From Echria macrotheca (Eukaryota > Ascomycota > Sordariomycetes > Sordariales > Schizotheciaceae), in NCBI GenBank assembly GCA_030411725.1, contig MU839837.1:310001-374000 (forward strand): a stretch of 64,000 bases of DNA, in the 5' to 3' direction. Below are positions 46,014-58,529 of the stretch, piece by piece. Each line of letters begins with the position of its first letter. Positions within the stretch are counted from its first letter, which is position 1. Under the pieces are notes generated by a model. The model had not been told where the DNA came from and did not search any database. It worked only from the letters and a program-made list of their open reading frames with translations. A program made the translations under genes and the position numbers.

Positions 46014-47058
46014 CTAGCGTCCAGGAAAATGATCCTTGATATACTCAAATATCTCGTTCGACGAATACTGGTGAGCTGTCAGTGACTCCGAAAATAGTTG
46101 TGATTGTGATGCCCTCGTACCATGGACGCTGGTATGTTCCATTCATTTCCACCGTATATACCCAGCTCAGTCCAAGCATCTTTTCGATCCATTAGCATAC
46201 TGCTAACGAGAAAGCAGAGGAGTGAGACTTACCGTTCTTGTAGTATATCTGTCTACCTCCTTGCCTGACAAGCTCGAGTTTTCGAAGCCGGTTTAATACC
46301 CGGGCAATATCGTTCTTATCTCTAAAATCCGCCGTATAGACGCAGATAAGGCGTTCTTTCTCGTAGATTTCTCTTGTTTCCACCTTTGCCGTGATTCCTA
46401 ACTCGTTATTCGTCGTCGCTCGAGCTATCTTTCCCCAGACATCGTTGACAAGGCCAGGTGCAGGAAACAACATCCACTTGCCGGTCAACACGTTGCAAGC
46501 AACAGCAAGGTCTCTGAGATCTTGGATGACTGCCTCACGTTCCTTGGATATGTGCCTCTTGATGACGAAGGGAGTCTTGCCGCTGGCATTGGTCTTCTCG
46601 ATGAACTCGGAAAACAGCCGAAGTCTCTCCAGTCCACCCCCGACGAGCGTCTTGTGGTCTGGGGTCTTGTCGCTTGGAGGAATCCATGGATTGGCAATCC
46701 AAATCCAAGGAAGATCAGAATTTCGGTCCGTTGTGGCAGGGGGCAGTCGAGTGAGGAACTCATCAACGCTCTCGGTGAGCTGTCGAGCGCCTGGTAGGCC
46801 CTCGCAACTGTTATGCAGACGCCTTGCGATAGGCAAGTTGTCGGGATCCGCATGAGGTACAAGGATTCTAAACTTGTCATGATTCTCCCACCAGCCGGCC
46901 AGGTCGAAGTCATCAACTCTCGCCTTCAGGGCCGAGACGGTGTCCTCGTCGCCTGTTAGGTGAGGAGGGATGTTAGTTATCTGTACCAGCCAAAGAACAA
47001 ACATTGAGTAAGTATGGAATCTGATACCGTAGAAATCCGAGTCCGAATCCATCATCAT
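46014..47058 (-). CDS. DUF1917 family protein (BLES03/C11orf68-like)
   Basis: The family has an eIF4E-like fold but no firmly known role. I read four exons: 47058-47028, 46952-46233, 46179-46121 and 46067-46014, giving 287 residues. Typical blocks are GWWENHDKFRILV, WIWIANPWIP, LTGKWMLFPAPGLVNDVWGK, IARATTNNELGITAKV and ERLICVYTADFRDKNDIARV. Two introns of 53 bp each near the 3' end are needed to reach the family's C terminus (DAWTELGIYGGNEWNIPASM then YSSNEIFEYIKDHFPG). Without them the frame ends in an unrelated tail. Intron 1 (47027-46953, 75 bp, CTAAC branch and CCTAACAG acceptor) has length 3n and no stop, so retention would add 25 residues. The protein starts with several Met codons (MMMDSDSDFYG). 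Confidence 0.85.
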
Positions 47059-47477
47059 GCAGTAGCATACTGCCTTTCGTCACCCTTGCTTCTCGGTCCG
47101 GATAAGAACTGAAATAGCTTAAGTGGTTGTTGCAGTGGAGCGGTGTTGGGGCAGTGTTTGCCTTCCACCTTAGGTATGCAGCTAAGATAGCGGATGCCGC
47201 CAGGCATATCGCATCATACTTAACAAAAGCCCGTGTCCAGAGACTTTGGAACCATTGTTGCCGAAGAGACGATGGATCGGGGGCAGCAGAGAGCTACCAA
47301 GGGCGATGCCCCGGTTTTGTTAACGTGCGCGGGACCCCGGCCCAAAAAAAGCAACTGCAACCAACCTCTCTTCAACAACCGGGTGCGTTCCCCGGGGCCG
47401 GCAACAATCAGCAACCAAACAAAGTCCAGGGGTGCAGAAGACGCAGGGTTAATTATTGGCAGTGCATGGGGCAAATC
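47059..47477. promoter_or_regulatory. Divergent DUF1917/dph7 intergenic region
   Basis: A short shared upstream region of about 420 bp between outward-reading genes. It remains open in the dph7 frame from 47127, but that part has no family similarity. Confidence 0.45.
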
Positions 47478-48774
47478 ATGGCTGCTTCTGCCGCAAACCC
47501 GAGGACGTCGATGCAGTCGCTCCGACTTGATCTTCCACCCAGCTGCGTCGAGTTTTGCCCGGCCGATCCGGCATACTTCCTCGTTGGAACTTACAACTTG
47601 GAGAAAAGTGAGAGCCTAGCGCCAGAAGATGGCGAAGCCGACGGTCCCAAGTTGGAAAGCCAAGTGCAAACACAGAGCCGGAACGGGAGTCTCATCGTCT
47701 TCCAGCTCGTTAACAAAGCCATGTGAGTCGACTCGCAACTCATTCGGCGGCGGCCCGACTAACCATTTACCCAGTATCCACTTGCAAACTGAGCAGCAGT
47801 CGTCTGCCGTCCTGGATCTTCACTTCAATCCCAACCCAGGGTGGCAGAACATTAGTGCAGTTGTTTCCAGTACCGCGACGCTCAGCCTGTTCGAGCTTTC
47901 CCCTCTGCAGGATAAGCCCCTGAAGGCCCTCAGCACAGCGAACATGGCCATACTGACGAGGGGCGAATACAATCCACCGCCTGGTACAGAGCTGCTTTTC
48001 CTTTCCTGTTGCTGGCACCCCACCAGAGCGGATACCATCACTATCTCGACTTCGGCCGGCAACGTGCACTTGGTCAACCTCGGCCGCGACGGACGAGACT
48101 GGACTCTGCACCCGAATCCTGTTCTGACACATTCTCTTGAGGCGTGGTGCGTTGCTATATCCCCATACCTAGACCCTTCTCAGCAGCCGGACAACCAGGC
48201 GTTCACGATATTCTCTGGCGGGGACGACTCAGTTTTGCATTACCGCACATGCAGCATTGTTCCAGCCTCGGAAACAACATCACTTGAATACAGGCTGGAT
48301 GGATATACTTCCACCATCAAAAGAGACCACAATGCTGGTGTCACGGCCATACTGCCCTTGGGACTGCAAGAAGGCGTATCAGAGCTCGTCATAACAGGCA
48401 GCTATGATGATCATATCAGATTATTTGCCGTCGCGTCCGCTGCGGCGGCATGTACTCCCAGACCGGCGAAGCTGCTGGCAGAGAGCGATCTCGCCGGCGG
48501 TGTGTGGCGCTTGAAGCTGATAGATCTCAAGCACTCCCCTGCCGATGGTGTCTTCTATCGTCTGAGAATCCTTGCGTCCTGTATGCATGCAGGTGTGAGG
48601 GTTGTCGAGCTGGTGAAGACAACCGATGGTGACTGGGAGTTCCTGACAGTCGGCAGTTTCGAGGAACACAAGAGTATGAATTATGGCACCGACTACCAAA
48701 CTGACCACGACGGAAAGCTCTGCGTAATATCCACGAGTTTCTATGACAAGTTGTTATGTCTGTGGGAGTTGTAA
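47478..48774 (+). CDS. dph7: Diphthine methylesterase Dph7 (WD-repeat)
   Basis: Dph7 (Rrt2, WDR85) removes a methyl ester in the last steps of diphthamide synthesis on elongation factor 2. Exons are 47478-47722 and 47775-48774, giving 414 residues. ATGs at 47466 and 47511 are also possible; LRLDLPPSCVEFCPADPAYF comes soon after the last. WD-type repeats are seen as AVLDLHFNPN, LFLSCCWHPTRADTITISTS, FTIFSGGDDSVLHYRTC, HNAGVTAILPLGLQEG with ELVITGSYDDHIRLF, and GGVWRLKLI. The usual family ending STSFYDKLLCLWEL is present. The 52-bp intron joins LVNKAI to IHLQTEQQ. Confidence 0.92.
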
Positions 48775-49591
48775 GCCAAGAGGCCCAGACGTGGCTGTTG
48801 TAATTCTTTGGAAACGGGGATGGGCCAGCGGTCTGTGACAGAATAAGACAAATAAATCATAAATGTGCCATCAAGCACTGCACGCCGATGAGAGAGATGC
48901 AAAGAGCAGCAAAGCAGGGCTTTCCTGTTATTGACCTTCACACAACCGTTGCCTAGGATTTAGTCACATGGAAGGAAATATAAATACTTTCCCTGAGTAA
49001 AATATATCAGATTCGTACATATACTCGTATTTTGGAAAGCTTGAGATCGAAGACGGGTCTTGCGCTTAAGATAGCCGCGCGGGGCAGAATCAAGCAGGGT
49101 GACGCAATCCTATCTAAACCAGTCCACTCGGAGGCTTGTTCTTAGAAAGTGGGGCAGGTTATCTAATCGGGCGTGCAGATCGGTCTACTGACCGCCTTCC
49201 TGTTTCAGAATTGCCAGGTGCCCCGCGCGAGAACGATCGCGCCCGAGCGCGCCTGACAGCTGCTGGTGGATAATTGAACGCTAGAGTCTAGTTACAGCGT
49301 GAATCACACCTACCCCAACGATTTTGCAGCAGACACAACATGATCCTGGGATCCGAAACCCATGTAGAAGACACCATCAAAGAGGACATAGTATAAGGAA
49401 CACTTTTACACCAGCTCTTTTATCCCTCCCTTCCCACATCCACAGAAACTACCTCGACCGCCCTTAGCTCCTCCTCCCTCCCGAAACGCATGATTTCGGC
49501 CTAGAACTGCGTCGAGGTCGGTCGTTTCCCTCGCACACGCGAGCCATCGGTACATCGTAACTGGTCGAATTCTCGAGTTCCTGTTTTGGAC
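48775..49591. promoter_or_regulatory. Spacer between dph7 and the exportin gene
   Basis: An 817-bp tandem spacer. The dph7 end is AT-rich (about 48840-49030). A pyrimidine-rich run at about 49410-49485 lies just upstream of the exportin start and probably belongs to its core promoter or leader. Confidence 0.45.
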
Positions 49592-52500
49592 ATGGCAACG
49601 ACGCTATCCAACGGGGCGTCCACCGACGCTGCTGGCAGTGAAATTCTGACGAGGATTCGGAAGGCGTTGGAGATTGTCCACAGCCCCTACAGCCCCAACG
49701 AGTCGCGACAAGAGGCACAAAGCTATCTGGAACACGTCAAGACGCTCGCAGAGGCACCTTCTTTCGGAAACACCCTCGCTTCAGAGAAGACACAAGGTCC
49801 GGTGGTACGCCATTACGGTCTGTCACTCCTCGAACATGCGGTCAAACACAGATGGGCCGAGTATAGCGAGAGCCAGCGAGGTTATCTGCGAGGATGGATA
49901 CTACAGTTAGCGGAGGGCGTGTCCAAGGACGATCCGTCGTACCTGAGGAGCAAGACGGCACAACTCTGGGTTGAGATTGCCAAACGATGCTGGGTCGACA
50001 CCTGGATGGACATGGATGAACTGCTCCTTCGTTTATGGCAGGCGCCGGATTCTCCCGCACACAAGGAACTGGTGCTCCAAATACTCGAGATTCTCTCTGA
50101 CGAGATTTTCAGCGGCGAGGACACCGTTGTCGCTCTCCGAGAGAGCGTTCTGAGCAAGGCATGCGTTGAGATCTTCACTCCATCCGCGGTGTTGCAGACT
50201 GCGTTCCCAAACAGACAAATCGGGCCCCATGTGCGATGCGGAGATGAAGGCTGGATGAACCGGGTCGCCCTGTTCCTCGGCGAGTGTCTCGGTGGAGGTG
50301 TTGAACAGAACGAACACGTCAAGGCGTGCACGATCAGAGCTCTGGCGGTTCTCAACTCAGCCATGTCCTGGGCAATTCCCAAAGCCATTCACGCTGCCGG
50401 AATTAGGCCCACATGCTGCAGTTGTCTTGCGGTTCCCAGTGTGTCAGTTCAACGAGCGGCCTTGGAAGTTTTGCACACCCTCTTCTCCCGACCCATATTC
50501 TCTCCGGAAGAGTTCGTCCAGCTTATTGTGCCGATGTATGACGATGATCTGGTGGATCTTTTCCGCAGGCTTTTCGAGTGGTCGGCCGTTGATGCCCAAG
50601 ATATCGACGACGAGAAGTACCAGTTCTCCAAGAAATTCTCCGAGATGATCTCATGCATTGGCACCTACATGGACAAACGGTACTCGGCTATCCCACCGCA
50701 CACTAACATTCAAAGATTTCTCGAGCTACTGATACTCGTCACCCAAAGCCAAAGTCTTGTTGTCTCCATCCCTGTTCTCGTTACTTGGACGCGACTCCTG
50801 GCAAACAAGCCCTTGCGCACGGCGGCTATCACACCTCCTATTTTCGCCGCCCTCCTGGAGCTGTGCAGTTCCCGACTAATTCGGTACGAGAGCTTACCTG
50901 AAGACACGGAAGACCCAACATACGTTCTGTTGATTGAGGACACGGATACTATACCTGAGCGCCATGCCTTTCTCGGAAATTATCGACGATATAGCACGAT
51001 GATTATCGAGGAGATCGTTTCGTACACCTTGGCCGAATCGCTGACGCACATTCTCGGTCAGGCAGAGAATGTCCTACAAACCCTCTATGACGGGCAGCCG
51101 CCGTTGGACCGTAAGTTTTCCGGCGAGCAGTGTCACGCACTATCAGCTAACAAAGACAAGCCTCCAAATATTCAAAAACCTCGCCCCCGATACTTCGGGT
51201 GGATGCCCATGCAACCGTCATAGAGGCTGCTCTCAAGGGCTTCATCAGATGGAAAATCAACAGTTCCAAGGGAGAGGTAAGCAGGCTCTTGATTCCTCGA
51301 GCACGTTGATGCTTACACCACAACAGGAGCAGACTATGGCGAACATCGAGGGCCACCTCGAAGCTTGGTGTGGGCGTGTTCTTGAAATGAAGTTCGAGGT
51401 AAGCCATAAGCCAGTGGATCCGTCTTCTTCCTGTGCTAAATGTTGATAGGACCCCCTAATTCGAAAGCGAATTCTTCAACTTCTCGTTGCGTTTTCAACC
51501 ATGGCCTTGGATGCCAACGCTGGTTTCATGCTGCGAGTGCTTGAGTACATTCTCATGACGTGGCCTGCCCTACAGCCAGAACACAAACTCTTCAATGATG
51601 CTATTCGAGATCTTCAAACAGAGAGCATGGTCGAACTCCAGCGGCTGGCATCGAAGATGCCAGACCATCTTCTGGTACGCTGCTCTATCATGTCGTAATT
51701 CCCAATTAACTGTGATACAGGACGTTTATGATCAGCTAGAGGCGAAAGTCAAGGAAATGATTGCGTCTGGCACCCTGGACGAGAAACGGCAGATAGCTTA
51801 CCAAAGCTTCCTCTTCATCATCCTGTAGGTACCTTTGCGCTGACTCGTTTTGTCCCGGTCTAACGGCATTCACAGTCACCGGACAAGCCGCATCGATCCG
51901 ACGACAAGGCTTGCACGTCTTACAACTTTCATCGAACCGGTCAAGGATAGGTGGAAAGACCCGTCCCTGAAACAGGCCCTGGAGTCATTCGACGGATTTA
52001 CGCAGCTGATGGGGCTCGACAAAGCGCAGAGATACTTGGCGAAACACCGCATCAACGAGGTGGGCGACTGGGGCTCCGTCGAGCTCGATGCAGAGGGTCT
52101 AGAGCTGCAGAGAGAGCTCGAGCAAAGGCAGACGGTGAGACAGACTGCGCAGTCGCTACAATGGGCTGTCACTAACATGGATTTTTTCGCTAGCTCTTGC
52201 CGCTTCGCATGACCAAATCCTTCCTGACCTATTCCGTTGAAAAGCTGGACAAGGGATCAACACCGTATCTTGCGTCATGCGCACTGTGGCAGGATGGATT
52301 TCCTCTGATACTTCCTGAGCTCTTGAAGTTCCTGAGGTGAGTTTCCGCCGTGGTTGCCCACTGAGGAGAAGTATTGACCACGCGGCCTAGTTATGCACAT
52401 GCGTGCCATGACCCGAAAAACTGGAGCTTGCTGCCACAAGAGATACGGGCCCTGGTAGGCAGGGTCCTGACCGATCGGTTCTGGCAAGCTGGTATCTCGG

Positions 52501-53839
52501 AAGGCAGCAAAGATGAATTCTACGCCCGAGTCTTGGAGAAGAAGAATACTCTCGAAGGCCTTGCGTCGAGCATCCGAGGGACCGTCCGCTTCGTGCGTGA
52601 GACATGCTACGCAATAATCTACTGCATGAGTCGATTAGATGTGCAGTTCTACGGCTTCACCGAGCTCCCGGGGCCCCTGGCGAACGCTTTGTTTGCAGAC
52701 TCCTTCTCCCTCTCAGCACACCAAGTCATCAGTCTTCTGAACTTGGTCAGATATTTGGTCGACAACTGTCCCATCGAGCTTCGGACTCACTTCCTGCCCC
52801 CTATCCTCGCTACGTGCTTTCAGCAGATGGACACAAAGATCACATCCGAGTGGGACCAACTCGGACAGCAAGGACAAGTACAAGCTGCGGCGGAAGAACT
52901 TACAGAGGAGATGAAGGCCGAAAGCATTCTGCGCCAACTTTCTTACACAGCTGTCCTCATGGTTGCCGATTTCCTCGATCCTTCGAAGCTGGGTAGGCTG
53001 GAACCCCCTTCCCTAAGTTGCGTACTTTCCGTCCATCCAACTAATAGTCTATAATAGGCACATCGATCAAAGCCCACTCAAACGAGGAATCAGACAACCT
53101 GTCGCTGAACGGCGGGGATGGACATCCTTCGCTTCGCAAGTTTTGTTTGATGAACTCGTCGATTGTGGTACCTCTTCTGCTCTTCTGCAGTCACGCAATA
53201 CAAATCCACGATGGACGATGCTGCTCTACGGTCCTCCGGGTTTTCCGATCCATAATTCCCGAGTTCCAAGGGACGACCGCCAATGCCAGACGGCAGGCAC
53301 CTGACGCGGTGGCAGGAGCGCAGGACGATTTCCCTATTTCAGAGGATACGGCTCGCGAGATCCGCGAGTTTATCTCGACGGAAGTCCTCAAGGCTGCTAT
53401 CTCATCGCTTCACGAACCGTATTTTGTCGACTTGCATAAGGACCTGGCGCAAGTGATTGGAAATATTCTGATGTTTTATGCCCGCCTCACTCCCACGCCC
53501 AGGGAGATCCTCCTGTCACTGCCGAACATGAAGCCTCAGGACATTGATCGGGCGATCGACTATCTCTCACACTCGCCTGTGCTGCATTCAAGGCAGATAA
53601 GGGCGGCAGTACTCGACCTGCTCAAAGACGTCAAAGGCGTCAGTATCTCGGAGATGGGGAAGCTCAACAAGAGCCTGGGGATCCGGCCGGATTCGTCTCG
53701 ATCGGGGAAGAAGCCGCATCGGAGCAAGATGGCGCAAGAGTTTATGACGGCCGAAGGAGCGACTAGTACAGGGGCATCGGTGGACCGCAAGACCCCGGAC
53801 TTGGAGGGCGTGGCGGGAATGTTCAAGGAAAGCGCCTAG
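49592..53839 (+). CDS. msn5: Exportin-5/Msn5-type karyopherin
   Basis: These beta-karyopherins use RanGTP to export phosphoproteins, tRNA or other RNA from the nucleus. I read nine exons: 49592-51110, 51161-51276, 51327-51398, 51450-51674, 51721-51824, 51876-52134, 52194-52336, 52391-52992 and 53058-53839. They give 1273 residues, the usual family size. Introns are 46-65 bp. The N-terminal exportin domain is clear: PVVRHYGLSLLEHAVKHRWA, LRSKTAQLWVEIAKRCW and MDMDELLLRLWQAP. The rest is HEAT-like helices, such as IRKRILQLLVAFSTMALDAN, RIDPTTRLARLTTFIEPVKD and KFLSYAHACHDPKNWSLLPQ. The last exon contains EPYFVDLHKDLAQVIGNILM. All junctions keep frame. Family membership is firm; the choice of Msn5 over another exportin rests on overall similarity. 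Confidence 0.87.
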
Positions 53840-55163
53840 GGATTTGCTTCAAAAATGTAGGATTACACGGCGACGCGCCCTTTTGCGGTCGCAGCAACGT
53901 TATAGGCGCCTGGGACGGTGCCCGATAGACGTGGGAAGAAGTTGTTGAGAAGACGGCAGCGTTGGTGAGGCCGAGCATGCCGCCGGTTTGAAGTAGACTT
54001 GGACCCTTTTAGCTAGTGCGAATGCAATGCATTTCCACTACTGTATGTAGAGTACTCTAATGTTATCCAGCCCGGTTTTTAAGGTTGAGCGGCAGTGGTG
54101 GCTCGCGTCTGCGGCCCTAGAGCGCACCAGGTTTCAGCAGGTCTAGGCTGGATTCTAGAACTAGGTAGTTTAAGCTTAGACTCCAATGCGTCGTGCTCAC
54201 TGCGGATGGTGGTTACATCACGAGTCGGGCCAAGAGCAGCCGGAGTGCGTCAGTGGGAGTGCTTCCCCGCCCCGCCCTGTCCGGCAAGGTCCCGGTGAAT
54301 TGCAAGCGGGCGGGGGGAATGACCCTGGTCGCAGCAGTCAAATGGCTGACAGCTTCTGGAGGCACAGTCAAAGCGCCGTCTCCGACGACACCCAAGCCGT
54401 GCTCGGACGAGGCATCAAGACGTCGGTTGAACATCGCCAAGAGCTCTCTGGACGGCGGCTGCTTTGATGCTGAGCCCTGGGCCGAGTGGACGACGACGCA
54501 TTTGCCATTGCCCGACTCGCCGCGGCCGTAGGTGGCTTGCGGGCGGGCTGACGACATCGGCGACGCTCGCTCGCTTGTCGGGAGCCGTCACGCCTGTTTC
54601 ACAAAAGGTCGGATTGCTCCGTTGCGGCCAGCCCCTTTTGGTCGAGCTGCCAGAGTATCACCCGGTCAGCTTGGACCTGCTTGGACTATAAGTGAAAAAC
54701 GACCATTCCAGCGCCCAGCACCGCCCGCCCACCCGTCGTCGTCGTCGTCACCCCCCACATGTGAAGACCAGGTTTCGAAGATCCTGTCGAGGCCGTCGAT
54801 CTCGGGAACCCTCGACTCCGGCACTTGGGATCTTCGGTTTGCCCGGTGCGGGTAGGCGCCTTGCCTCGGCGATCGGGGCGTGTGTCCCAGGTTCGACAGG
54901 GGCAGTTTGCTGTGTGCTTCACACTCCCCTACCCAGCTACTTGCAATACGGCACCACCCATACGAGCCCTACCCCTCCCTCCGGAGGCATCGCCAAGGGC
55001 CCTTTTCTTCGCATGTTGCATCTCTCGCTCGCTTTAAGGTCTGGATTCCTCAACGCCGTGTGCTCGGACAGAAACAGAACAGAAGCCGTCCTGTTCGTAG
55101 ACTTGATCAACATCATCCCAACAAACACCCTTGGTCGAGCCCGGCAGGGTCCCCTTCAGCATC
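53840..55163. promoter_or_regulatory. Upstream region of the Zn2Cys6 gene
   Basis: About 1.3 kb. GC-rich frames around 54190-54690 are open on both strands with no domain. A CGTCGTCGTCGTCG-type short run lies near 54740. This region must hold the regulator's promoter. Confidence 0.45.
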
Positions 55164-57512
55164 ATGGTATACTGTGGTAAGCCCTCCCGCGGCTGTCAAA
55201 TGTGTCGCATGAGGCGAATCAAGGTAGGGCTCCCCTTTTGCCACCATTGATGCCGGCCTGGTAACCAGGAAGAAACGCTGATCAACTCTCCCGAGTAGTG
55301 TGATGAGACGAAGCCGTCTTGTAACCAGTGGTATGTATCATTGAGGTTTTGTTTCTCCTTCCCGTCGCTTTGTTGTGGTTATCCAGAAGTTCCCCTTATT
55401 TCCCTCAACCCCTATACCTCTTTACCGTGTACAACATCGCCGTTCCTAACACGACGACAAGCCTCAAGTCGAGACGACAATGTCCCGGATACAAGGATGA
55501 GTTCGACCTCATGTTTCGCAACGAGACTCGAGCTACGGAGCGGAGAGCACAAAAGGCCAACAGGAAAACGTCGGTCAAGGTCGACGGCGAACAATCCAGA
55601 TCCCTTTGGATTGATGGCAAGCCACCTGTACAGTCGCCCTCGGAACTGTCCATCAGCCCGACCATCCAGATCCCAACAGAAACCCAAGCAGCATGCCACT
55701 TTGTATCCAACTTTGTCCTACTCCCCCGGCAGGGCAGCGCGAGGGGATTCATGGACTACTTGATACCCATAATGAAGATGGACCCCGACGCCGTCCATCT
55801 CCAGCACGCCTTCAAAGCCTGCGCCCTCGCCTCGTTGGGAAATAGGGTCAGTGCTGATGGCATCAACTTCCACGAAGAGTCATATGGCGAGTACGCAAAG
55901 GCGCTGCGGGCGACCAACATCGCTATCCGGGATCCCAAAACGTCAACCTCGGATTCTCTGCTCGCCGCAGTACTGTTATTAAGTCTCTTTGAGGTGAGTG
56001 TTGTCGTTACATAGCTCCGTCTTTCACGTCTTCCAACATGGTAACCCCTTTTCCTAGAATTTCTCAGCGGGTAAAACTGGTGATTTTGCCTGGGGCAGCC
56101 ACGTCGATGGTGCCATCCAACTCGTGAAAGCACGCGGCAGGAAGCAGCTACGAACTCCCATCGGGTTGCAACTATTTGTTGCAGTCAGAATACAGCTGGT
56201 GGGTCATTCGCTCCCCTGACTGGGTCTAATGGTAGAACTGACGGCGATCCTTCTGTCCAGATCATCCACACCCTTTCCTCGGGCGAGACCCCCAGCATGG
56301 GCGTGGACTGGTGGTTCCGGGACGCCATCCACGACGAGAACGCCGCCGGGTGCCACAGGCTCAATCTGATGGCGAGCGAGCTCCGGGCTGAAGTGACGAG
56401 CATTATGACAACTCTTGCTCGAACCCCCGAGAACGTAACTCTAATTAGGGCACTGGGTCGTCGAGCTCAGTCCCTGGACCAGGAGATATCCGAGTGGATG
56501 CGCAACCTACCCGAGTCCTGGCAGCACAAGACGCTCTGCTGGCAGGACCAAGTGGCCGACACCGACATTGCCGAGGCGGAGGTGTACCCCGGCCGCGTCG
56601 ATATCTACAATGACTTTTGGATAGCCAGCGTGTGGAACCTCGCGAGGACGGCCCGCCTGATCCTCATGTCGCTGACGGTACGCTGCGCCGCCTGGGCGTG
56701 CTCGCCAATAGACTACCGGACAACCCCCGAATATGCGTGGGCTGCAAGGGCAGCGGCCGATACCATTACCGACATACTCGCCTCGGTTCCGTACCATCTA
56801 AACTGGCACACAAAAAGGAAGAATCTGTTTACGGATGAGCCAACAGCCTTCGCCTGCGGCGAGGAGGACGGCTTGAAGGGACTAGCCGGATATTTCCTGG
56901 TTCGTCCAGCCCGATCTTCAGAATGTTGTGGTACATGACTAACATGCGGCGCAGACCTGGCCGCTGGCTTGTGTGATGATTCAGGATTACCTTACCGATT
57001 CTCGTAAGTGCTTGGACTCTCCCGAGACTTGTCCTAGAGACTGTGCCGACTGGCTGTGGACACTTACTGATCGGCTTCGCGAATAGAAAGGCGATGGGTA
57101 AAGGGCAGGCTGAAACATATCGGCGATGACCTAGGAGTCCGATACGCGCACCTTCTCGCTCAGGTAAGAGGGCTTGTCCAGCCTTTCTTCTACCTCCGAG
57201 TAAAGTTTCAGCATGATGCAGGTTACTAACGGTCTACTGCACATCTCGCAGCTCAACGTCCGCGTCCCATCCATGCTGATCCGCCGAGACGGGCTCATGG
57301 CGCAGCCCTACCCTATGGCCCATAACTTCCAGAAGCTCGTGTCGGCGAGACAGATGGCACCGACTCCCGGTTTCACCATGAATCCATTACAGCAGCGCGA
57401 AGCCATGCAACAGCAGGAAATCGGGAAACAGAGATCAGAACTAATAGCCAAAGCTGCAGGGGCAGCAGACGAGTCTGTCAGGGCTGTAGCAAAGAAGTGG
57501 CTCTCGGTTTAG
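55164..57512 (+). CDS. Zn2Cys6 transcription factor with fungal regulatory domain
   Basis: A fungal binuclear-zinc DNA-binding regulator. I read eight exons: 55164-55223, 55299-55330, 55462-55993, 56058-56198, 56261-56899, 56955-57003, 57087-57163 and 57252-57512, giving 596 residues. The zinc cluster is spread over three exons: CQMCRMRRIK, then CDETKPSCNQ, then C followed by LKSRRQCPGY, so all six cysteines are present. Intron 2 is long for this window (131 bp) and ends after a CCTAAC branch. The remainder looks like the fungal-specific factor domain (DUF3468 type): FMDYLIPIMKMDPDAVHLQH, ALRATNIAIRDPKTSTSDSL, then LSLFENFSAG, WGSHVDGAIQLVKARG and NDFWIASVWNLARTARLILM. It has no biosynthetic cluster beside it. 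Its target is unknown. Confidence 0.87.
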
Positions 57513-58165
57513 GCCGTCCACAGGAGACTAGATGAATGTCATGCGTGGGCGGCGGACGCGGACGTCGTACCGCCTAGTTACGCTAGGCCTCGCGTCTTAA
57601 AGGTAAACATTTGCCCATCACAAAGTCAAGCTAGTGTAGTGAAATAGTATGTCCCCAGTGTACAACAGCACCAACTGCTAAGTTGACCAGGAACCATGTC
57701 AGCCGTCCAGTCACCAATCGGGGGTTTTCCTCGGCGAAGATCTCCGCGCTTGACCTACGCGACAGAGCCGCCTGCGGCAGCGGCCGTAGTGTTAGCCTGG
57801 AGTGACGCAAGGTTCTTCGAACTGGCTGGGTATGTAGTCGATCTCGCGCTGCGACGTCCAACTCCAAATCCGACGCGGGATTCTCCGTCAACCAGATATC
57901 CAACCAACATGGGGCATCCCCTACGCCTATGCCGAGAAAACAAACACTAGCCCGGGTATCAGTCCATCCATCTGTCCGCCCATCCATCCTTACAGCCCTG
58001 CTTCCTGGGGAACCTCAGTGGAAAATCCAAATTCGCACAAGTCGTAACTTCGCTTCCTCGATTTTCATTTCCTGTCACGGAGGACACGTACGTCCAAGTC
58101 AGCATAAACGCACCGTGCGTGTACCGTCTCGTCTTGCCTGGTGCTCTCCCAGACTTGGTAGTGGC
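57513..58165. other. Spacer between the Zn2Cys6 gene and the small membrane gene
   Basis: A 653-bp gap between convergent genes, holding both 3' ends. A short imperfect CCATCC/TGTCC repeat occurs at about 57960-57990. I see no gene. Confidence 0.45.
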
Positions 58166-58529
58166 CTACTTTTTCGTCTTCTTCACCTCCTTGTTCGCCT
58201 CGACGCCTAGGTTGAAGGCCTTGACGGCCCAGCTCTGCGTCCGGTCGACATAGGCCTCGTTTTCCATATGCCGGACCCCGACGCGCACGCCGTCCTTGGT
58301 AAAGACGACATTCTTGCTGCCCATCTGCTCCTTGGCTTGCGTTTGGATCTTGATGAGGGACAGGTAGATCTGGTAGAGGACGAAGCCGAGTCCACCCAGG
58401 AAGAGGAGCATGATGACGAGCGGGAGGAGGGAGCTTGGAGCGGGGTCAGCCTTTGATTCTATTACTCGTTGCGCAAGCAATTGCGCAAGGATATCGAGGC
58501 AAGCAAGCGTACCTGATGGTAGACGCCAT
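58166..58529 (-). CDS. Small single-span membrane protein of unknown function
   Basis: Two exons, 58529-58513 and 58433-58166, give 94 residues. The first exon is 17 nt and encodes MASTI. The 79-bp intron (GTACGC donor, GCTGAC branch, CCAAG acceptor) joins it to SSLLPLVIMLLFLGGLGFVL, a clear membrane span. The soluble part contains KEQMGSKNVVFTKDGVRVGV, RHMENEAYVDRTQSWAVKAF, and ends in a Lys-rich tail (KKTKK) that could be a cytosolic ER-retention-type signal. An unspliced reading from 58480 lacks a good start. I recognise no named family, though the ordered motifs suggest a real conserved protein. It is divergent from sec24. Confidence 0.65.

Noticed and set aside
54190..54560. GC-rich frames on both strands upstream of the Zn2Cys6 gene
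   Set aside because: Open on both strands because of base composition; no domain.
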